Notes under the pieces: model-generated | What the model was told of the DNA's origin: nothing | Seen by the model: only the letters and a program-made list of their open reading frames with translations | Database searches by the model: none | In this document: positions 34,401-46,233 of the stretch, piece after piece | How positions within the stretch are numbered: position 1 is the first letter of the stretch | How the letters are laid out: each line of letters starts with the position of its first letter | NCBI RefSeq assembly: GCF_963678975.1 | Contig: NC_089272.1 | Span: 63,872,574-63,936,573, forward strand | DNA: 64,000 nucleotides | DNA from: Dysidea avara | Taxonomy: Eukaryota > Porifera > Demospongiae > Dictyoceratida > Dysideidae | Direction of reading: 5' to 3' | Position numbers and translations under genes: made by a program

Positions 34401-37400
34401 GAACAACAAATTCATCAAATGGACAACATTACTTCATTGGGAGCATCAATTGTAAGAACACTGTCCATGAGTGAAGTATTTCTTATTATACTTTCCACAG
34501 CAACAAAGTGATGGTATGTCCACAGAAGACACTCCGTTACTAGGAAATGTTGAAGTTGTCAAGTATCCCTCTTATTTCTCTACAGCTGGTGAGCTTGAAT
34601 TTTGACAAGCATTGTTTACAAGTTTTAATTTTAATCAGATATTCGCTTTGGTGTTCCGCGACTTCCTAAACTACCTAATGTTATTGCTCTATCATGTAAA
34701 GAGGCTCTAAAGTTGGTCCGTCAACCATTGTGAGTATCATCTTCATATCATTGCATTATTTTAATTATAGGAAGTTATCCTAACCAATCATTGTCTTTTG
34801 CTAGGCTAGGACACATAGTCTGGGAAAAGCGGTCTTATCGCTTATTAAAAGTATCAAAAAATGTTGGTTTTAAGTATTTAGTGGTTTGTAGCTTGCCAAT
34901 GGTTGAAGTTATGTGTACCAAATTTTCACACACACGTTTTACACCAACTTCCAGAGCATCCACTGTACAAGTGGCCAACAGCTAAGTTTCCTACCAGTTT
35001 TTAACTCCATGTTGGCTGCTTCAGGTGAGCTCCAATAGGAATGGAGGGGAGGGAAAGAGGTTGTTTACAAAAGAGGAACACGTAGGGATTAATTAGGCAA
35101 ATTATGGGCCATTCAGGTATCATAATTGGCTAAAATGAAAGGAAATTTACAGCACAGGTCTTTATTCAACACCACGGAGCTGTACAGCCACATAATATTA
35201 TACCAATCCACAGGCTGGCCAGAGCTCCATTAAAACCTCAGGCCGCTTGTACAGCTTGCCTTTGTGCTTGGAAAAGGCAAACAGTAAAAGCACACCATTC
35301 AAGTCTAGCTGATTTGATTATGAAATTTGATAGTTTATTCATGTAGCTTTGTGAAAAATCAAATCTGCTGTCATGGGTGATAAGACTGGTTTTCCCCAAA
35401 TCCAGTCACATATTATGTATAAGATATCACCATTCAATTTGTCATAATTCCATGGTTAGTCCCTTGTGTAAAAGGGGCATTAAACCCTTAATAAGCTGGT
35501 GGCTTCAAGGACATGCATAAGGAAAAATAAATTCCAAGTTACAAATGTCAGGTTTCAGACTCCAGTAAGGTCGAGGCTATTACTAAAGTCTTACAGTTAG
35601 TGGATTGTATTCTTTATCAATATTAGACAGGCCTAAGGGGGGAGTGGGCGAAATACAGTTTTATCTGAGTAAGGGGAGTGGGGGGGGGGGGGGGGGTAGT
35701 GTAAGCATCTCTGTGCTTACATTTATTTGTATGGCATTGTAAGGGCTATGCCCACTAGACTATCAGATTGCTTCTGGTGCATTCTCAGGTACCTAGAATA
35801 ACATGCCACTCCAGAAACTTTTTGCATTTTAGACTCTCGTAGATTGCTTCTGATGCATCCTGAGGCAGTTTCATTTAAACTATTTCTTAAAATTATTTAA
35901 ACTATTTCTTAAAATTTAAGAGGGGGCAAGAATTTGTCAAGGGGGTGCCTGTCAAGGGGGGTGAGCGCACCGCCCCCCCATTAGATATAAATCCTTTGAG
36001 GGGTAAAGGCTAAAACCATCTCATTTAAAAACCAGGAAACCAGTGTAATGATACTGGGAAGGAATTAAAGCTCCAGTATTTTATTAGGAAATATGATATA
36101 TCATATAGAGGGAAACTTTGGTGGGAAAAACTTTGGTGGCGAATTTGGTGATTTGCTACAAATTCACCAAGCCAATTACTCATGGCGCCTAAGATATAAT
36201 CTTTATAGCTAAAGATTGCATGTGGTTGAATTCCCAAGTTTATTTTGCTAAATACATTTTAGCAGGCTATTCTCCAAAGTTCCCTCTATACAATACATAG
36301 TTCCTGGTTTATTGTTATGTTGGCTTGATAATTAGCATGTCTTTGATTGTGTGTAGTGCCAATTTATCACATTGTAGGTTTATCAAGTTTACAAGTGTCA
36401 ATTTCTTTGATAGATTATTTTTTTTCCTGATGATCAACTCAACTATACAACTAGCAATAGTTAACTCAGTATATGGACAGGACCTCACAGACATCTCTGT
36501 GTATTACAACAATTATGACATTGGTAAGGTACAGTTGCATTGAGCTGATAACTCGTAAAGATTAATACTTCATTAAGGAAGACTTAAAATCAACTAATTG
36601 GCCTATCTTTAATTCAAAACATTAAAGGTGACTATAGGTATTGCATCATAACTTCACTATATGCGTTTATACAGGCTATGCTGAAGTAGGATACTCTCCC
36701 CCACTATAATAATTATTATTTTTATTAGCCATAAGAAACTTACAAATGTATTGATATTGGGCGGCACCCAACAAAAATTTCATATATATAATAGTGAATT
36801 GTTCTAATAGGACAGTCACTTTAACCAGGAGCTTATAAGCGCCAAAGGTGGGAACATGAGAACATAATATCTTATTCCTGTATAGTCAGGACTTTTACTG
36901 GTCAGCATGCTCATGCATGGTACTACTAATGCAAGCTTTCATGTTAGGTAGGGAAAGTCCTATTCATGTCATATTTACAATTTGGGTTACAAACTTCTCA
37001 TGTAAATCACCAATGGAACTATGTACATACAACTCATGTTCAATGATGAAAACTGCTCTGATAACATAATAGCTTATTACTACAGTTTAGATGTTTATGC
37101 ATAAAACTGCTGTCCACAAAAAATTAGTATGTATATAATTTAATGAATGTCTATATACAGCTTCTGGAAAGCTGTGTCCCAAGACCCCTGCTGTATGTAT
37201 GTACGTACCTCCCCCCCCCCCCCCCCCCTCCCACCCCACTACTTACCTAATCCTGGATCAATGTCTGTAAAGTGTTGTTATGTCATCATTAGCTTATCAA
37301 TCAGTTTGTGATCACTTGTAGCTTACCATTCTGATTTCTTCAATGAAACATTTGATCTTGGTAGATCATTTCTGTCACACATTGATCATGATACTCTTGA

Positions 37401-40400
37401 TCTGGTGAGTGTACTGGAATATTTGATTGTGGTATGAGGTGTCACATGTAGAAACTAGCCAGTAACGTTGATGGAGGTGTGGAGAAGATAGAGGAAGGAC
37501 ATGCCTGGGGATATTTTAGAATACCTGATAAATACACTCAGAGTTACATAGAAAGGTTTTGAAGTGTTACATATAATAACACAATAATAATAATTATTAT
37601 TATGGTGACATAGACTTGTGAGAGTGTGTGAAGGTGTAGAAGCTGGTAGTCCTGTTTATCCAGATGAAGTGAGTGGAGCTGCTATTGAAATGATCCTGGA
37701 TGTGACTAGTAAGTTGGGGGAGCTTAATAATGAATGATAAACTTGACATTGTTGGATTGGAGAACTTAACAGCTGTGACTTAAAAGTATATATGTGACCG
37801 GATCTGCATAATGGCGCAAGCCTAAATTGCTGCTACGAGAGCTTGTAATAATTTACTAATACTATAATTTTCTGGTCAAATATCTATTCATGTGTTAATT
37901 ATATATCAATCATACCTTACAATGTGTAAAATACTGGTATATGAAAAAAAATTCTATAATAAATTTTTTGAAACAGTTTTTTTTTGTGAAGAAAAAGTCT
38001 AAAGGTAAAATCTTGAATACATCTACTCAAGAGGAGTTCGAATATCTTTGTTTCATTGCAGTAGGCCAATGGATATGTAAGTTGTTTACATCGCATCAAG
38101 GTGATTGTATGCTATCAATCTTTTTCTTCAGTGATTTCATCTCTGTATGTAGTATAGAAAGGTGATACAAGGTAAAACTTACCCAGCAGTGAATTTCTCT
38201 ATTCATAGCAAACATGATGGTGCAAGTTACCACTCTGACAGTGCCTTCGTACGTTACAACCATTTTTGTAAGCACCCGTAATTTATTATCCCTATACTTG
38301 CTATACAAATTGATCTTTCTGTTGTTGCTACTTTGTAGGGCTATAACTCCAAGCTGAAACTTTGCCAGAGCATAGACTTGGCCATGTAAATTATAAATAT
38401 TCAACAATTAAGAACTTGCCATTATGTCTGGTTTTTACAGATCCAGTTGCACATGAAGGGGTCAGTGGAAGTAATATAAAGTGGATGTGTAGTATAGAGT
38501 TTTGAATTGCCTCAACCTAATGCTAATTTCAGGGGCGGATCCAGGAGCTGACAAGGGGAGGAGCACAAACAGGCTAAGTGGTTGGGGAGAGCCAGATTCT
38601 CTTGTTAGTTGCTGCATTTTTGAAGCAGCAAATAATCACCTCTTTATAGTGTCTCACTGTTGAATTTTGCCATTTTGGTCTTTGCAGATGGTTGTGAAGT
38701 CTTAAAAGCTATTCAAAAGGCTTCAAATGCCTTAAACAACATCAACATGATAATTATTTTAGAGGCACTTAGTATGCAAGAAGGTGCTGGGTAACAATTT
38801 CACAACTAGTTTAACTGGTTTACTTTGATTTCAGGTGAAATTGCAATAAATTCTACTGAAATGTGCATATTTTCATGAGTTTTATTGCCAAACTGATCTT
38901 GGCCTGACAAAGTTTAGTATTTTAATCAGAAGTAGCTATGGCTAGCTCCTCCACGAGGTGAGGGGGGGACATTTGCCCCAAATTCCCCATCCTGGATCCT
39001 CCATTGAATTTAATTTGAGGTGGCAAACTATTACGTAGCTTAATAATTCCATTTTTACAAAATGGCAAAACTCAAATTTTTCCTTTTCCCACTGATCCCT
39101 TCATACCAAGACAACCTAACTGGTACAAGGGACCATAAGTCGCACAGTTCCTATTTCTAATATTACACGCCACCTGTAAAATTTACAGATGCTGGTTACT
39201 GTCTTCTGACCCTGTTTGATGGGCCGTAAGTTGCACAAAATTTGCTATCTCGTGCTGAAAATGGCACAGAAACATATAGGACTAAAAATAGGCCACGACT
39301 TAACATGTTGAAAGAAGCATCACTATCAGCACTAGGAGCTATGGATTATTGTTATAACTGGTACCTGCCATGGCCAATCATTGAACACTTACATTGCTAA
39401 CTTTCTAAGCACTGAAAGTCGCTCCAAGTCACTTCATATTTTAAATACATGACTTAATTTGTCATTGCATGGCTTTGGTCACTTAAAATGCTTCACAACC
39501 TGCAGATCACCAATCTTTGCTCATTTCCACAGCCATCTTCTATTTGGCCAGATCTCTATCAAGATTTCACACCATTTACATGTATACAGGGTCTGAAAAA
39601 GCAGCCAGTGGAACTCTTTTGGTTGATTTTGGCAGTCAAATTTGATACTTTGCTCATGTATGTAGTAAAAGCTCAAACCTGCTGTCGTATGCGTTACCGT
39701 GGTCACTTATATTATAATAATTCTTATATATAAGAAGTACACAGAGTCAAGCAGTACTAGGGATTCTCTGTGTTGTTTGACATTCCATATTTTACCTATT
39801 GCAGATTCACAGGCATACTATACAATCAATGCTACACTGATCAATGCTGCCTTGGTGAGTATTGTCTCCAAGGCAGCAAGTGTTGTGTTCATTGTAACCA
39901 TCTCAGGGAATGAGAAGAGATTTCCTCAGGAATGCTTCAATTCCAGAGTTCTACTTCAATCCATTATTAAAAGTATGTACGGTTGTGTAAGGTGTGAAGC
40001 AGATATTGACTTCTTTTATAGGTCAACAATTATGTCTATGGAGGAGCTGATATCTCATTTACAGACTACCTCGCTCCAGGATCAATTGCTGGGTAAATCA
40101 CACTGTAACATCAATTCTGTTTGTAGGACTAAGCAAAGGCATAGCTAGATAATAGTTAGAAGTCAAGAACCAGGGTTCTACGGGATTTAGAAAACTCAAA
40201 GGCCCTGGGCTGCATGCTCGGGGGCTACTAAAGGCCTGAGGATTTTCTAAATCCTGTAGAACCCAGTGGTTCTTGACATCTAACTTATTTAGACTACAAC
40301 TCATTATTGTACCTTGAATTGACAGCTGCTTGTAAACGAGAAATGTATGACTAATTACTCTACACAGTGGGACCTCAGCGTGGCTGTTGCTACCCGTTTA

Positions 40401-43400
40401 AACACCCATGCGTTGCCAATGTTACAGGCATGTTCTATGTTTCGAAGTACTGGACTCAAGCGACTGGACTACAACTCATTGCTGCTGTTGTGTGCCTTGA
40501 CAGCTGCTTGTAAACTGGTAATGTAGTGTTGATTAGCACAAACAAGCCAATTACGTCTCCCTCTAATTCAGCACGGCTGTTACTAGCCATTTAAATGCCC
40601 ATGTGTTGCCAATGTTACAGGCACATAGTTATCATGTTTTGTATCGCCTCAGAGTGTGGTCTCTATTGGACATGAGCTTGCATGGTTCTATGATAGAGAC
40701 CATGTTTTCAGCCAATCAAATTCCAGTATCAAACTTGTTGAAGGTTTAGTCTAAGAAGGTGAGGCAAACCTGATTGCTCTATTAGTTGAAGATAGATGAC
40801 TGCCCTATTAGAGTATTTTGCCACTACTCATTCAAATACATTTCCTAACTATTACCGAGGCAGCTATCTCAGTTGCCTCAATGGTAGCTAAACCACTACT
40901 AAGGATATATGTACGTCTGTCTGGAGGGATGTAATGGTTAATCAACCATGGTGCCTATGCTAGTATGTACACTTTCTGCAGTGAAAAGGAGAGCATACAG
41001 ACAGATACTGCACCCATATAAACATCTTGTATCTCTCTTGTTGTAATTACCCACACAACTATGCTGTTTGCAGTTTTACATGTTAGCTCCTCAAAAGATG
41101 CTGTGCAAGAAACACTGTATCTGTGATTGATCTTTCTTATAGGTGGACATTTGTGGTATGTATCACAATAACAGCTTTAAATCTGATCCTAGACAGGAAG
41201 TCTGGACTGTATGATCGCACGTGGGTGGCAGGTAAGGCAATCTTATCACTATCATTACCAGCTACATGATGTTCCCCTATAGGTGTCAGTGTGATAGAAG
41301 TGGTCACATCACAAGTTACTGCTTATAGTATCATGGTATTGTTGCAAGCCATTCCAGAAACTTTTGTTGCCATTTATGCATTTGATGTGAGTCATTTGGA
41401 TAACTCGTGTAACATATCTATAACTACATCACATGGGCCAATTTTCCATTTCTTGCTTGCCTACAGTATACTCAAAATACCTATGTGGAAGGATGGGTTT
41501 ATTTTTTAGTAAAGAGACAACTGAATTAGATAGCCAGAATGCAATTTTTTTAACCAGTTACTGATTTAGCTGTCAGGTAAAATTGTGTTAGATCAACTCA
41601 CTGATACAGTGGAAATGGAGTCAGGGGATGAGAAAGTAATCATTATATTGGTATAGTAGGGGTGCAGGAATTATGCTAGCATTTTGAGGTGATTATAAAT
41701 CTTTAGCAGTAGGAGAATCTGAAAATTGCACAATTCCGTTAAAACAGATCGAGATACTCTAATAGAGCAGTCAGAAACTCTAATAGAGCAGTCACTGAAT
41801 ATTATTTACTTTAATAAAGCAGTCCATTGAAATTCTAATACAGCAACCAGCTAAAGAATTCAAGATTACTTGAAGCTTAAACATCAATGAAAATGGCCTG
41901 ATACAGCAATAAACTGGCATTATTAGCCAATTATGGTGGCATAATTTTGGGAGTAATGGGCAATTCTCAATAGCATAATAGGTGATTTTTTGAGCACTGC
42001 TCAAAAGCATAATGCTAAATTTTTGGAGCATAATAGCCTCATGCCTACCTTATAGACAAGACTACAATGGTATAGAACTGCTATGATACAGCTTTCTCTC
42101 TCTCAATAGGTGATGAGGGAGGGAAGCATTGTTCTAGTGATCTTTATGGCATATTTGATTGGGATATGTGGTCTAGGCATTGGTGAGCAGTATTAACTCC
42201 ATTTTGTAGTAATAACTGTATTCCATTATCAACAATACCGTTCCACACTCTCATAGGATTGGTTATATCAATGGTCATGTCTAGTGAAGAGGCAGCACTG
42301 CAAACTGCTATTGCAAGTTTCTACCCTTTTCTACTAATTGGAGGTAACTTGCCACACATGGTATACTATGGAGTGAATTGTGAAACTGTAATAAAGCAAA
42401 ATTAATATTATTGACCAAATCAGCCTAGCAGAATAACTGCACTTTAAAAACCAGAGTTAAAGTTGTGAAGTCAAAGTTGGTGACCAAGTCATGTATTTGT
42501 CAATAATGACAGCATCATGTCTACCTGTACATGCTTAGGAAGTATATACTTACTTTATATTTGTGTTCATTTTATATAGGAATTTTCTGGCCAGTAGAAG
42601 GATTTGATAAGTGGCTGCAGACGATCAGCTATTTATTACCTGTCACGTATCCTGCAGAAGCGATTAGAAGTATACTAATCAAAGGTGAGTGTGTGTGTTT
42701 GTGTCCTATATGGGTCAAGTGCTGGTCTTCTTACCCCTGGAGCACTTGCCTGCACAGACTCACTGTAACAATGTAAGGTATGCAGGTACTGCAGTTCTGG
42801 TTCGCTGCATGGGCTACAATAGTTTGCATTGCTACTAAAAGATTTGTGTGTCTAGTTTGTACTGTTAAATGAGTCTCCCCCCCGAGATTTAGAGGAAGCA
42901 ATAAAATTAGTGTACATCAAAAGCTACCTTGATGTTAAAACTAAGATCTGTCATGTAGATCTAACATATCTCAACATATAGTCATGCAACATATTTTTCA
43001 CACCAAGTACAAGCTAGAGGGGACAAACAGTATAGGGTTTTATTGCTGTATATTATTAGTGCTGCCATGATAAATATAGATTTTATTTCTATAGTAACCG
43101 CTTAGTATAATGATGTGGGGGAGGCCAGACGTATGGTATTTGGAATTTAATTAAGTTATGTGTTTATGGTTTAGTGGTGGTCACAAGCCAACCTCAAACA
43201 CAGGCTTTAGCCTTCTCACAGTTCCCTTGTGAGGTTACAATGAGGAGTATGTATATGTTTGTCTTGCAATTGTTACAGCTAGTTCTATATCATGATATAT
43301 ATATGTTCATATCGTGACATAAACCTTGGTGATATATGATACAGAGTTTTTCTATATTGTGGTAGCACTAATTATTATTGTACATATTCTATCAGGTTGG

Positions 43401-43505
43401 GGAGTAGGTGATGAACCAGTCTACCGTGGAATGATTATTCTAGTTGTATGGACTATCATAGTTTTGATCATAACTTGCTTAGGATTGCAAGTTAGAAAAT
43501 CATGA
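26315..43505 (+). CDS. ABCH/ABCG-type ABC half-transporter, 22 exons
   Basis: Exons: 26315-26475, 29815-29974, 30343-30497, 33919-34026, 34081-34174, 34246-34320, 34371-34451, 34501-34588, 34639-34729, 36378-36523, 37322-37404, 37452-37555, 37614-37708, 39805-39854, 39907-39972, 40022-40092, 41143-41231, 41283-41386, 42110-42182, 42257-42343, 42580-42684, 43396-43505. They sum to 2196 nt (731 aa and stop); all introns are GT-AG and every phase agrees. The nucleotide-binding domain comes first: Walker A GASGCGKT (59-66), Q-loop Gln107, signature LSGGQ (158-162), Walker B LLILDE (178-183), GLDP D-loop (187-190) and His216. An ABC2-type membrane domain follows, with about six helices (first in exon 10, others in exons 17-22). 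The order NBD then TMD is that of ABCG/ABCH half-transporters, which dimerise. The VGYMPQ and [12 protein letters not shown] wording favours ABCH. The substrate is unknown (ABCH members are linked to lipid transport in arthropods). No disruption is seen, so it is probably functional. Confidence 0.92.
26962..27125. repeat. Exact 82-bp tandem duplication
   Basis: Units 26962-27043 and 27044-27125 (CCGGCTATCCTTCAGC to CAGTAGACTGAGA) appear identical. They lie in intron 1 of the ABCH gene. The lack of divergence implies a recent duplication or an assembly artefact. Confidence 0.85.
27225..27845. repeat. Dispersed repeat family A, copy 2
   Basis: Collinear with 8885-9455 (GACTGACTGACTGACTGA, CATGGACTTACCAGTGTCCTC, GAACATAGCTGACAACGAAG, TGGGTTCACCA end). 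It lies within ABCH intron 1. Confidence 0.7.
27850..28075. repeat. Foldback element in ABCH intron 1
   Basis: AAAAAATTTGGAATTTTCAA followed by CTAGAGTAGGGACCATAGCAC (27880-27920) pairs with its complement at 28010-28070. Arms are about 55 bases around a 90-base centre. Non-coding. Confidence 0.75.
28076..29279. other. Rest of ABCH intron 1 (part), no gene
   Basis: No exon recognised. Two related short segments (ATCATTGTATAAGTGCAGCT near 28196 and ATCATTGTATGAGTGTAGCT near 28952) show a local duplication. One CTTTATTAGAG module copy is at 28737-28775. Confidence 0.45.
29280..29690. mobile_element. TIR element with TTAGACATCGAAAC ends
   Basis: The left end TTAGACATCGAAACCCAGGG pairs with the right end CCTGTGTTTCGATGTCTAA. 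The inner repeats continue through GGCCCTG. A shorter relative is the hairpin at 40150-40287. Non-coding, in ABCH intron 1 just before exon 2. Confidence 0.75.
29815..34320 (+). CDS. ATP-binding cassette portion of the ABCH gene (exons 2-6)
   Basis: This part holds all catalytic motifs. Exon 2 carries Walker A and the Q-loop, exon 3 the helical subdomain ([29 protein letters not shown]), exon 4 the signature and Walker B, and exon 5 the switch His in [14 protein letters not shown]. The exon 3/4 junction splits the signature Ser codon (AG|T). The intron between them (30498-33918) is swollen by nested miniature elements. Confidence 0.9.
30498..31375. other. ABCH intron 3, first part
   Basis: No exon or element end that I can support. 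A plus-strand stretch at 31345-31375 and the sequence after 31768 together match the repeat at 50935-50985, showing that the hAT insertion below interrupted an older repeat. Confidence 0.45.
31384..31759. mobile_element. hAT-like MITE with perfect 8-bp TSD
   Basis: The ends CAGGGCCGCCCA and TGGGTAGCCCTG are inverted repeats. They are flanked by the 8-base direct repeat CCTGCAGG (31376-31383 and 31760-31767). The joined flanks TCATGCCTGCAGGGTAAA match an uninterrupted copy at 50936-50953, which acts as an empty site. It contains a long G run, a T run and two tandem CTCTAATAGAG modules (31510-31564). Non-coding; proline- and glycine-rich open frames here are artefacts of the G run. Confidence 0.9.
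32049..33290. mobile_element. Outer TGTGAC element (TGTGACCATCTCAGCAAAA ends)
   Basis: The left end TGTGACCATCTCAGCAAAA pairs with the right end TTTTTGCTGAGACGGTCACA, span 1242 bp. An inner element of a related type occupies 32561-33209, so the outer one alone was about 590 bp. Non-coding, in ABCH intron 3. Confidence 0.8.
32561..33209. mobile_element. Inner TGTGAC element (TGTGACTGGATCTGCGAAAA ends)
   Basis: The left TGTGACTGGATCTGCGAAAA with ACAGGACATAAT matches the complement of the right end, over about 36 bases. At 649 bp it is the same size as the copies at 37793-38453 and 48017-48665. The core includes AAGTTTCAGCT, GGAGTTACAG and AATCGATATGTACA blocks also seen in the outer element. 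TSD not evident. Confidence 0.85.
34809..35410. mobile_element. TGTGAC element, degraded left end
   Basis: The left ACACATAGTCTGGGAAAAGC with GGTCTTATCGC pairs with the right GATAAGACTGGTTTTCCCCA and AATCCAGTCACA. About 600 bp, in ABCH intron 9. The start of 34791-34985 is open by chance only. Confidence 0.7.
35630..36000. other. G-rich, possibly hAT-derived stretch in ABCH intron 9
   Basis: It contains a G run of about 18 (35678-35697) and AAGGGGG clusters (35630 and 35940-35980). These recall the purine-rich insides of the hAT MITEs elsewhere in the window, but no paired ends were found. Confidence 0.3.
36378..43505 (+). CDS. Membrane-domain portion of the ABCH gene (exons 10-22)
   Basis: Exon 10 begins after CATTGTAG and encodes the first hydrophobic helix ([20 protein letters not shown]). 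Exons 11-16 encode the large extracellular loop. Exons 17-22 hold the remaining helices, such as [33 protein letters not shown] and [19 protein letters not shown]. The protein ends QVRKS with a short cytosolic tail. Introns 14 and 15 are only 52 and 49 bases, near the lower limit for splicing. Confidence 0.88.
37793..38453. mobile_element. TGTGAC element in ABCH intron 13
   Basis: The left TGTGACCGGATCTGCATAAT pairs with the right end TTTTTACAGATCCAGTTGCACA. It is 661 bp and non-coding. It contains CTATAACTCCAAGCTGAAAC, the complement of the shared core block. Confidence 0.8.
38531..39000. mobile_element. hAT-like MITE with one clear end
   Basis: The left end CAGGGGCGGATCCAGGAGCT matches the end of the MITE at 50610-50915. 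The right end near 38990 (CATCCTGGATCCTCC) is decayed. Non-coding, in ABCH intron 13. Confidence 0.55.
39001..39804. other. Remainder of ABCH intron 13
   Basis: No exon or element ends recognised before the acceptor TTGCAG at 39804. The open frame at 39488-39733 has no domain. Confidence 0.4.
40150..40287. repeat. Hairpin related to the 29280-29690 element
   Basis: AAGTCAAGAACCAGGGTTCT with ACGGGATTTAGAAAA pairs with TTTTCTAAATCCTGTAGAAC and the rest of its arm ending GACATCTAAC. It is a compact foldback in ABCH intron 16. Confidence 0.75.
40293..40632. repeat. Two-copy ~174-bp tandem repeat
   Basis: Copies start GACTACAACTCATT near 40292 and 40466. They share TTGACAGCTGCTTGTAAAC and GTTGCCAATGTTACAGGCA. 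The copies are diverged and lie in ABCH intron 16. Confidence 0.75.
41657..42047. mobile_element. hAT-like MITE related to 2998-3431
   Basis: The left TAGGGGTGCAGGAATTATGC and right TAATAGCCTCATGCCTA are inverted repeats matching the ends of the 2998-3431 element. Flanks TGGTATAG and CCTTATAG look like a decayed 8-bp TSD. It carries two CTCTAATAGAG modules (41747-41796). In ABCH intron 18. Confidence 0.7.
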
Positions 43506-44517
43506 AGTGTATAATAACGAATAATGTTTGTATAGCAGATAATCTAATGAACATGTTTTATAATGATCATGTACAGGAAAGGTTTAATCAACAAACCTCT
43601 GTTTTTATGTGTATCTTCTAATTCTAATTATTGTTGTATTTGTTGCGTGCATGAGAATTTAGGTTTGACATAGTAGGTAGCTGCAAGGTGGTGGAGTGTG
43701 TGTAGGCCTCACTGTGTTAGAGCCTTGGTCACTTCCTTTGCATGATGATGAGGTTCTTATAATGTTGTGCATATATTCTGTTCCAGGTCCGTTGAATTGG
43801 ACAGCCCTATAAGTAGCTGACAATAAAATAATGAATTTGTAAATGTTGCATGGAGAACTTCAATTGTGTGAAAATTAATTTTGTGATAAATACACTTAAC
43901 AAAGTAGTTAATCATTTCTTCTATCTGGCAGGGCTGCATGTAGAAAAATCAGATTATCCCCCTCCTCCTCCCTCCCAGCCCTTCACATGCATGCACTAGT
44001 ATGGCTAGTAATTTGGCAGCCTTGTTTTCTCAACACTGGCTATTGCAAAAGGTGGTCAAATTGCTAGCCAATTAGAGTTCAAAGTAATCCACTAGAAATA
44101 CAGCAAGACTGCATGAGTCAGTGATAAGGACCGATGTTAACGATCTTTGTAAATTGTTGTTAGTTGTATCAACATTCATTCTTGGCTGCATGCTTACTTT
44201 CTTGGATGCACCTTTTTTACAGCCATGTTTTTGTATAAGTACGACTGTGTATAGTGATTAGGAAGACACTGGAGTTACTCACTGGCTATATAGTACATAG
44301 AAAGTTCTCTCTTTAAAAGATAATTACGTTGTGTTTAATTTGATTGTCAGTTGTGTACTATATAGTAACCTTATAACAGGCACAACAAAAAGTTCAATAA
44401 GTTGTTATTCATCATGCATAATAGTAGCTATGGTGACATACCTTGTGTAGACCTAGTGAGATGACAAATGAAATTATTGTAGCAAATTGTCCAATGTGTA
44501 GCTATATAAAGACAAAT
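43506..44517. other. 3' flank of the ABCH gene
   Basis: AATAAA occurs at about 43825, a possible polyadenylation signal, but nothing makes it decisive. No gene seen. Confidence 0.4.
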
Positions 44518-45138
44518 TGTGACCTGATCTTGGAAACCTACCTTTTCGGCACATTGGTCAATTTTCTGTTTTATAGCTTAAATGAGGTACTGGGTGCTCA
44601 TCTATCTTGTGTTAAAATTTCAGCTTAATATCTTTAAGCATTCCTGAGATATGGCCAATTTTCTGTCCTGTACATTACAAACTAACTTTTATGGTAATGT
44701 ATTGAGTTCTGTGAGTGATTAAGGGTGACAAATGGTGACAAATCACTTTGTTTACCAATAATTCCATTCTTACCATATAAATACTTTAAAAGACATTTCT
44801 GATAGTTTAATGAAGTATTCTTGGTACTTTTCAGCAATTAAATGCCATGTATCATTGTCTAAGACTAAGTTTTAGCAAGAGCCATTCCAGCAGCTGAACA
44901 AATCACCCAATTTGTAAGTTAATTGTTATCCCACACATGTGAAATTACTACATGGTCTGATATAACATCCATATCTCCTAGGAAAAAGAAGCTATGGGTG
45001 CGAAACTTCACAGCAAATAGTTGCTTTATCCAAATGTACAAAAAATGATTTTTAAAAAAATTGCTGAAATTTTCATTAGGGTTTTCCCAAAAAGTTTGCT
45101 TGTGCCCAAAAGGTAGGTATTCCAAGATCCGGGCACAA
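44518..45138. mobile_element. Divergent TGTGAC element
   Basis: The left TTGTGACCTGATCTTGGAAA then CCTACCTTTTCGGCACA pairs with the right end AAAAGGTAGGTATTCCAAGA then TCCGGGCACAA. Long TIRs of about 40 bases, 620 bp, non-coding. An AAATTTCAGCT block is shared with the other TGTGAC elements. Confidence 0.82.
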
Positions 45139-46108
45139 TTTAAGATGAGTATTACATTGACTAGCTCACAAGATAGCTTACTACAGTTCAGGACACTATT
45201 AATAACTCCTGGTGGAGTAATTATGAATAAATAATTGTTTAGTGTCATAATATATAACAAAAATATAACTATTGCCTATCAGAAGTCCTTGATTGTCAGA
45301 TGGATAATTATTGTCAACTGACTGCCAGAAAAGTCATAATATTGGGACAAGTGGAATGAGATGTTTATGAACACCACCACATACTCACAGATAGAAAAGA
45401 AACTGTATACTGCATCAAGTAATTAAGGATTTATAACTCTGCAAATAACATTATTCATTGTTATAAACTCTTCATGACACATGAACCAGCCTATTATGTT
45501 TTGAACATAATAGGTGCTTGAAGCACCAAATACAATGCTAGAATAAAAGAGTAGAATAATTAGACTACACTGTAAGTCCTGGTACATGAAAATGCATGTC
45601 ATGGAGAAGGAATTACACTCTCTAATAACATATAACAGGATATGTATATAGTACTGCAGAATAGGTAAAATTCAAAGCATATAGGCTGGTGGCTATACAT
45701 GAAGTTAGCTAACTGACCATTTGTGAGCACTACATACTACACGCCATAAAAGGTTTTAGTATTATGTGAAGCAAGAAATTGTTTAAGAGTACACTATACT
45801 ACAAAATACTAGTATATAAGTACACATTATTTGAAAAAAAAGTTAAGCATACAACACAAACAATTTTAGTAGAAAGATTTTGAACCAACTAGGTGTGGTT
45901 CCATTGTGGCATGGAACCCACACACGTACACACCTATGTTCACATGATGTTGCAATATATGCATTCATCCAATCCATATACACACTATATGATTGCTCTT
46001 TCTACACTGCCCACTGTGGGGTCAGTTTCCCATATACTTTCTCAAAGGAAACTTACATTATTGAAATTGACCAAATGACTTTGATCCATGTGCATCCTAA
46101 AACACCCT
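45139..46108. other. Intergenic, nothing recognised
   Basis: AT-rich without supportable exons. A short hairpin CCTATTATGTTTTGAACATAATAGG is split around 45490-45514. Confidence 0.4.
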
Positions 46109-46109
46109 T

Positions 46110-46156
46110 ACACTACTACTACTACTACGACTACGACTACGACGACTACGACTACG

Positions 46157-46191
<35 letters not shown>

Positions 46192-46233
46192 GACTACGAC
46201 TACAACTACTACTACTACTACTACTACTACTAT
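46110..46233. repeat. (CTA/CGA)n microsatellite
   Basis: About 40 trinucleotide units of ACT with interspersed ACG and one ACA. It produces Tyr/Asp- or Val-rich open frames on the two strands that are not genes. Confidence 0.95.
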
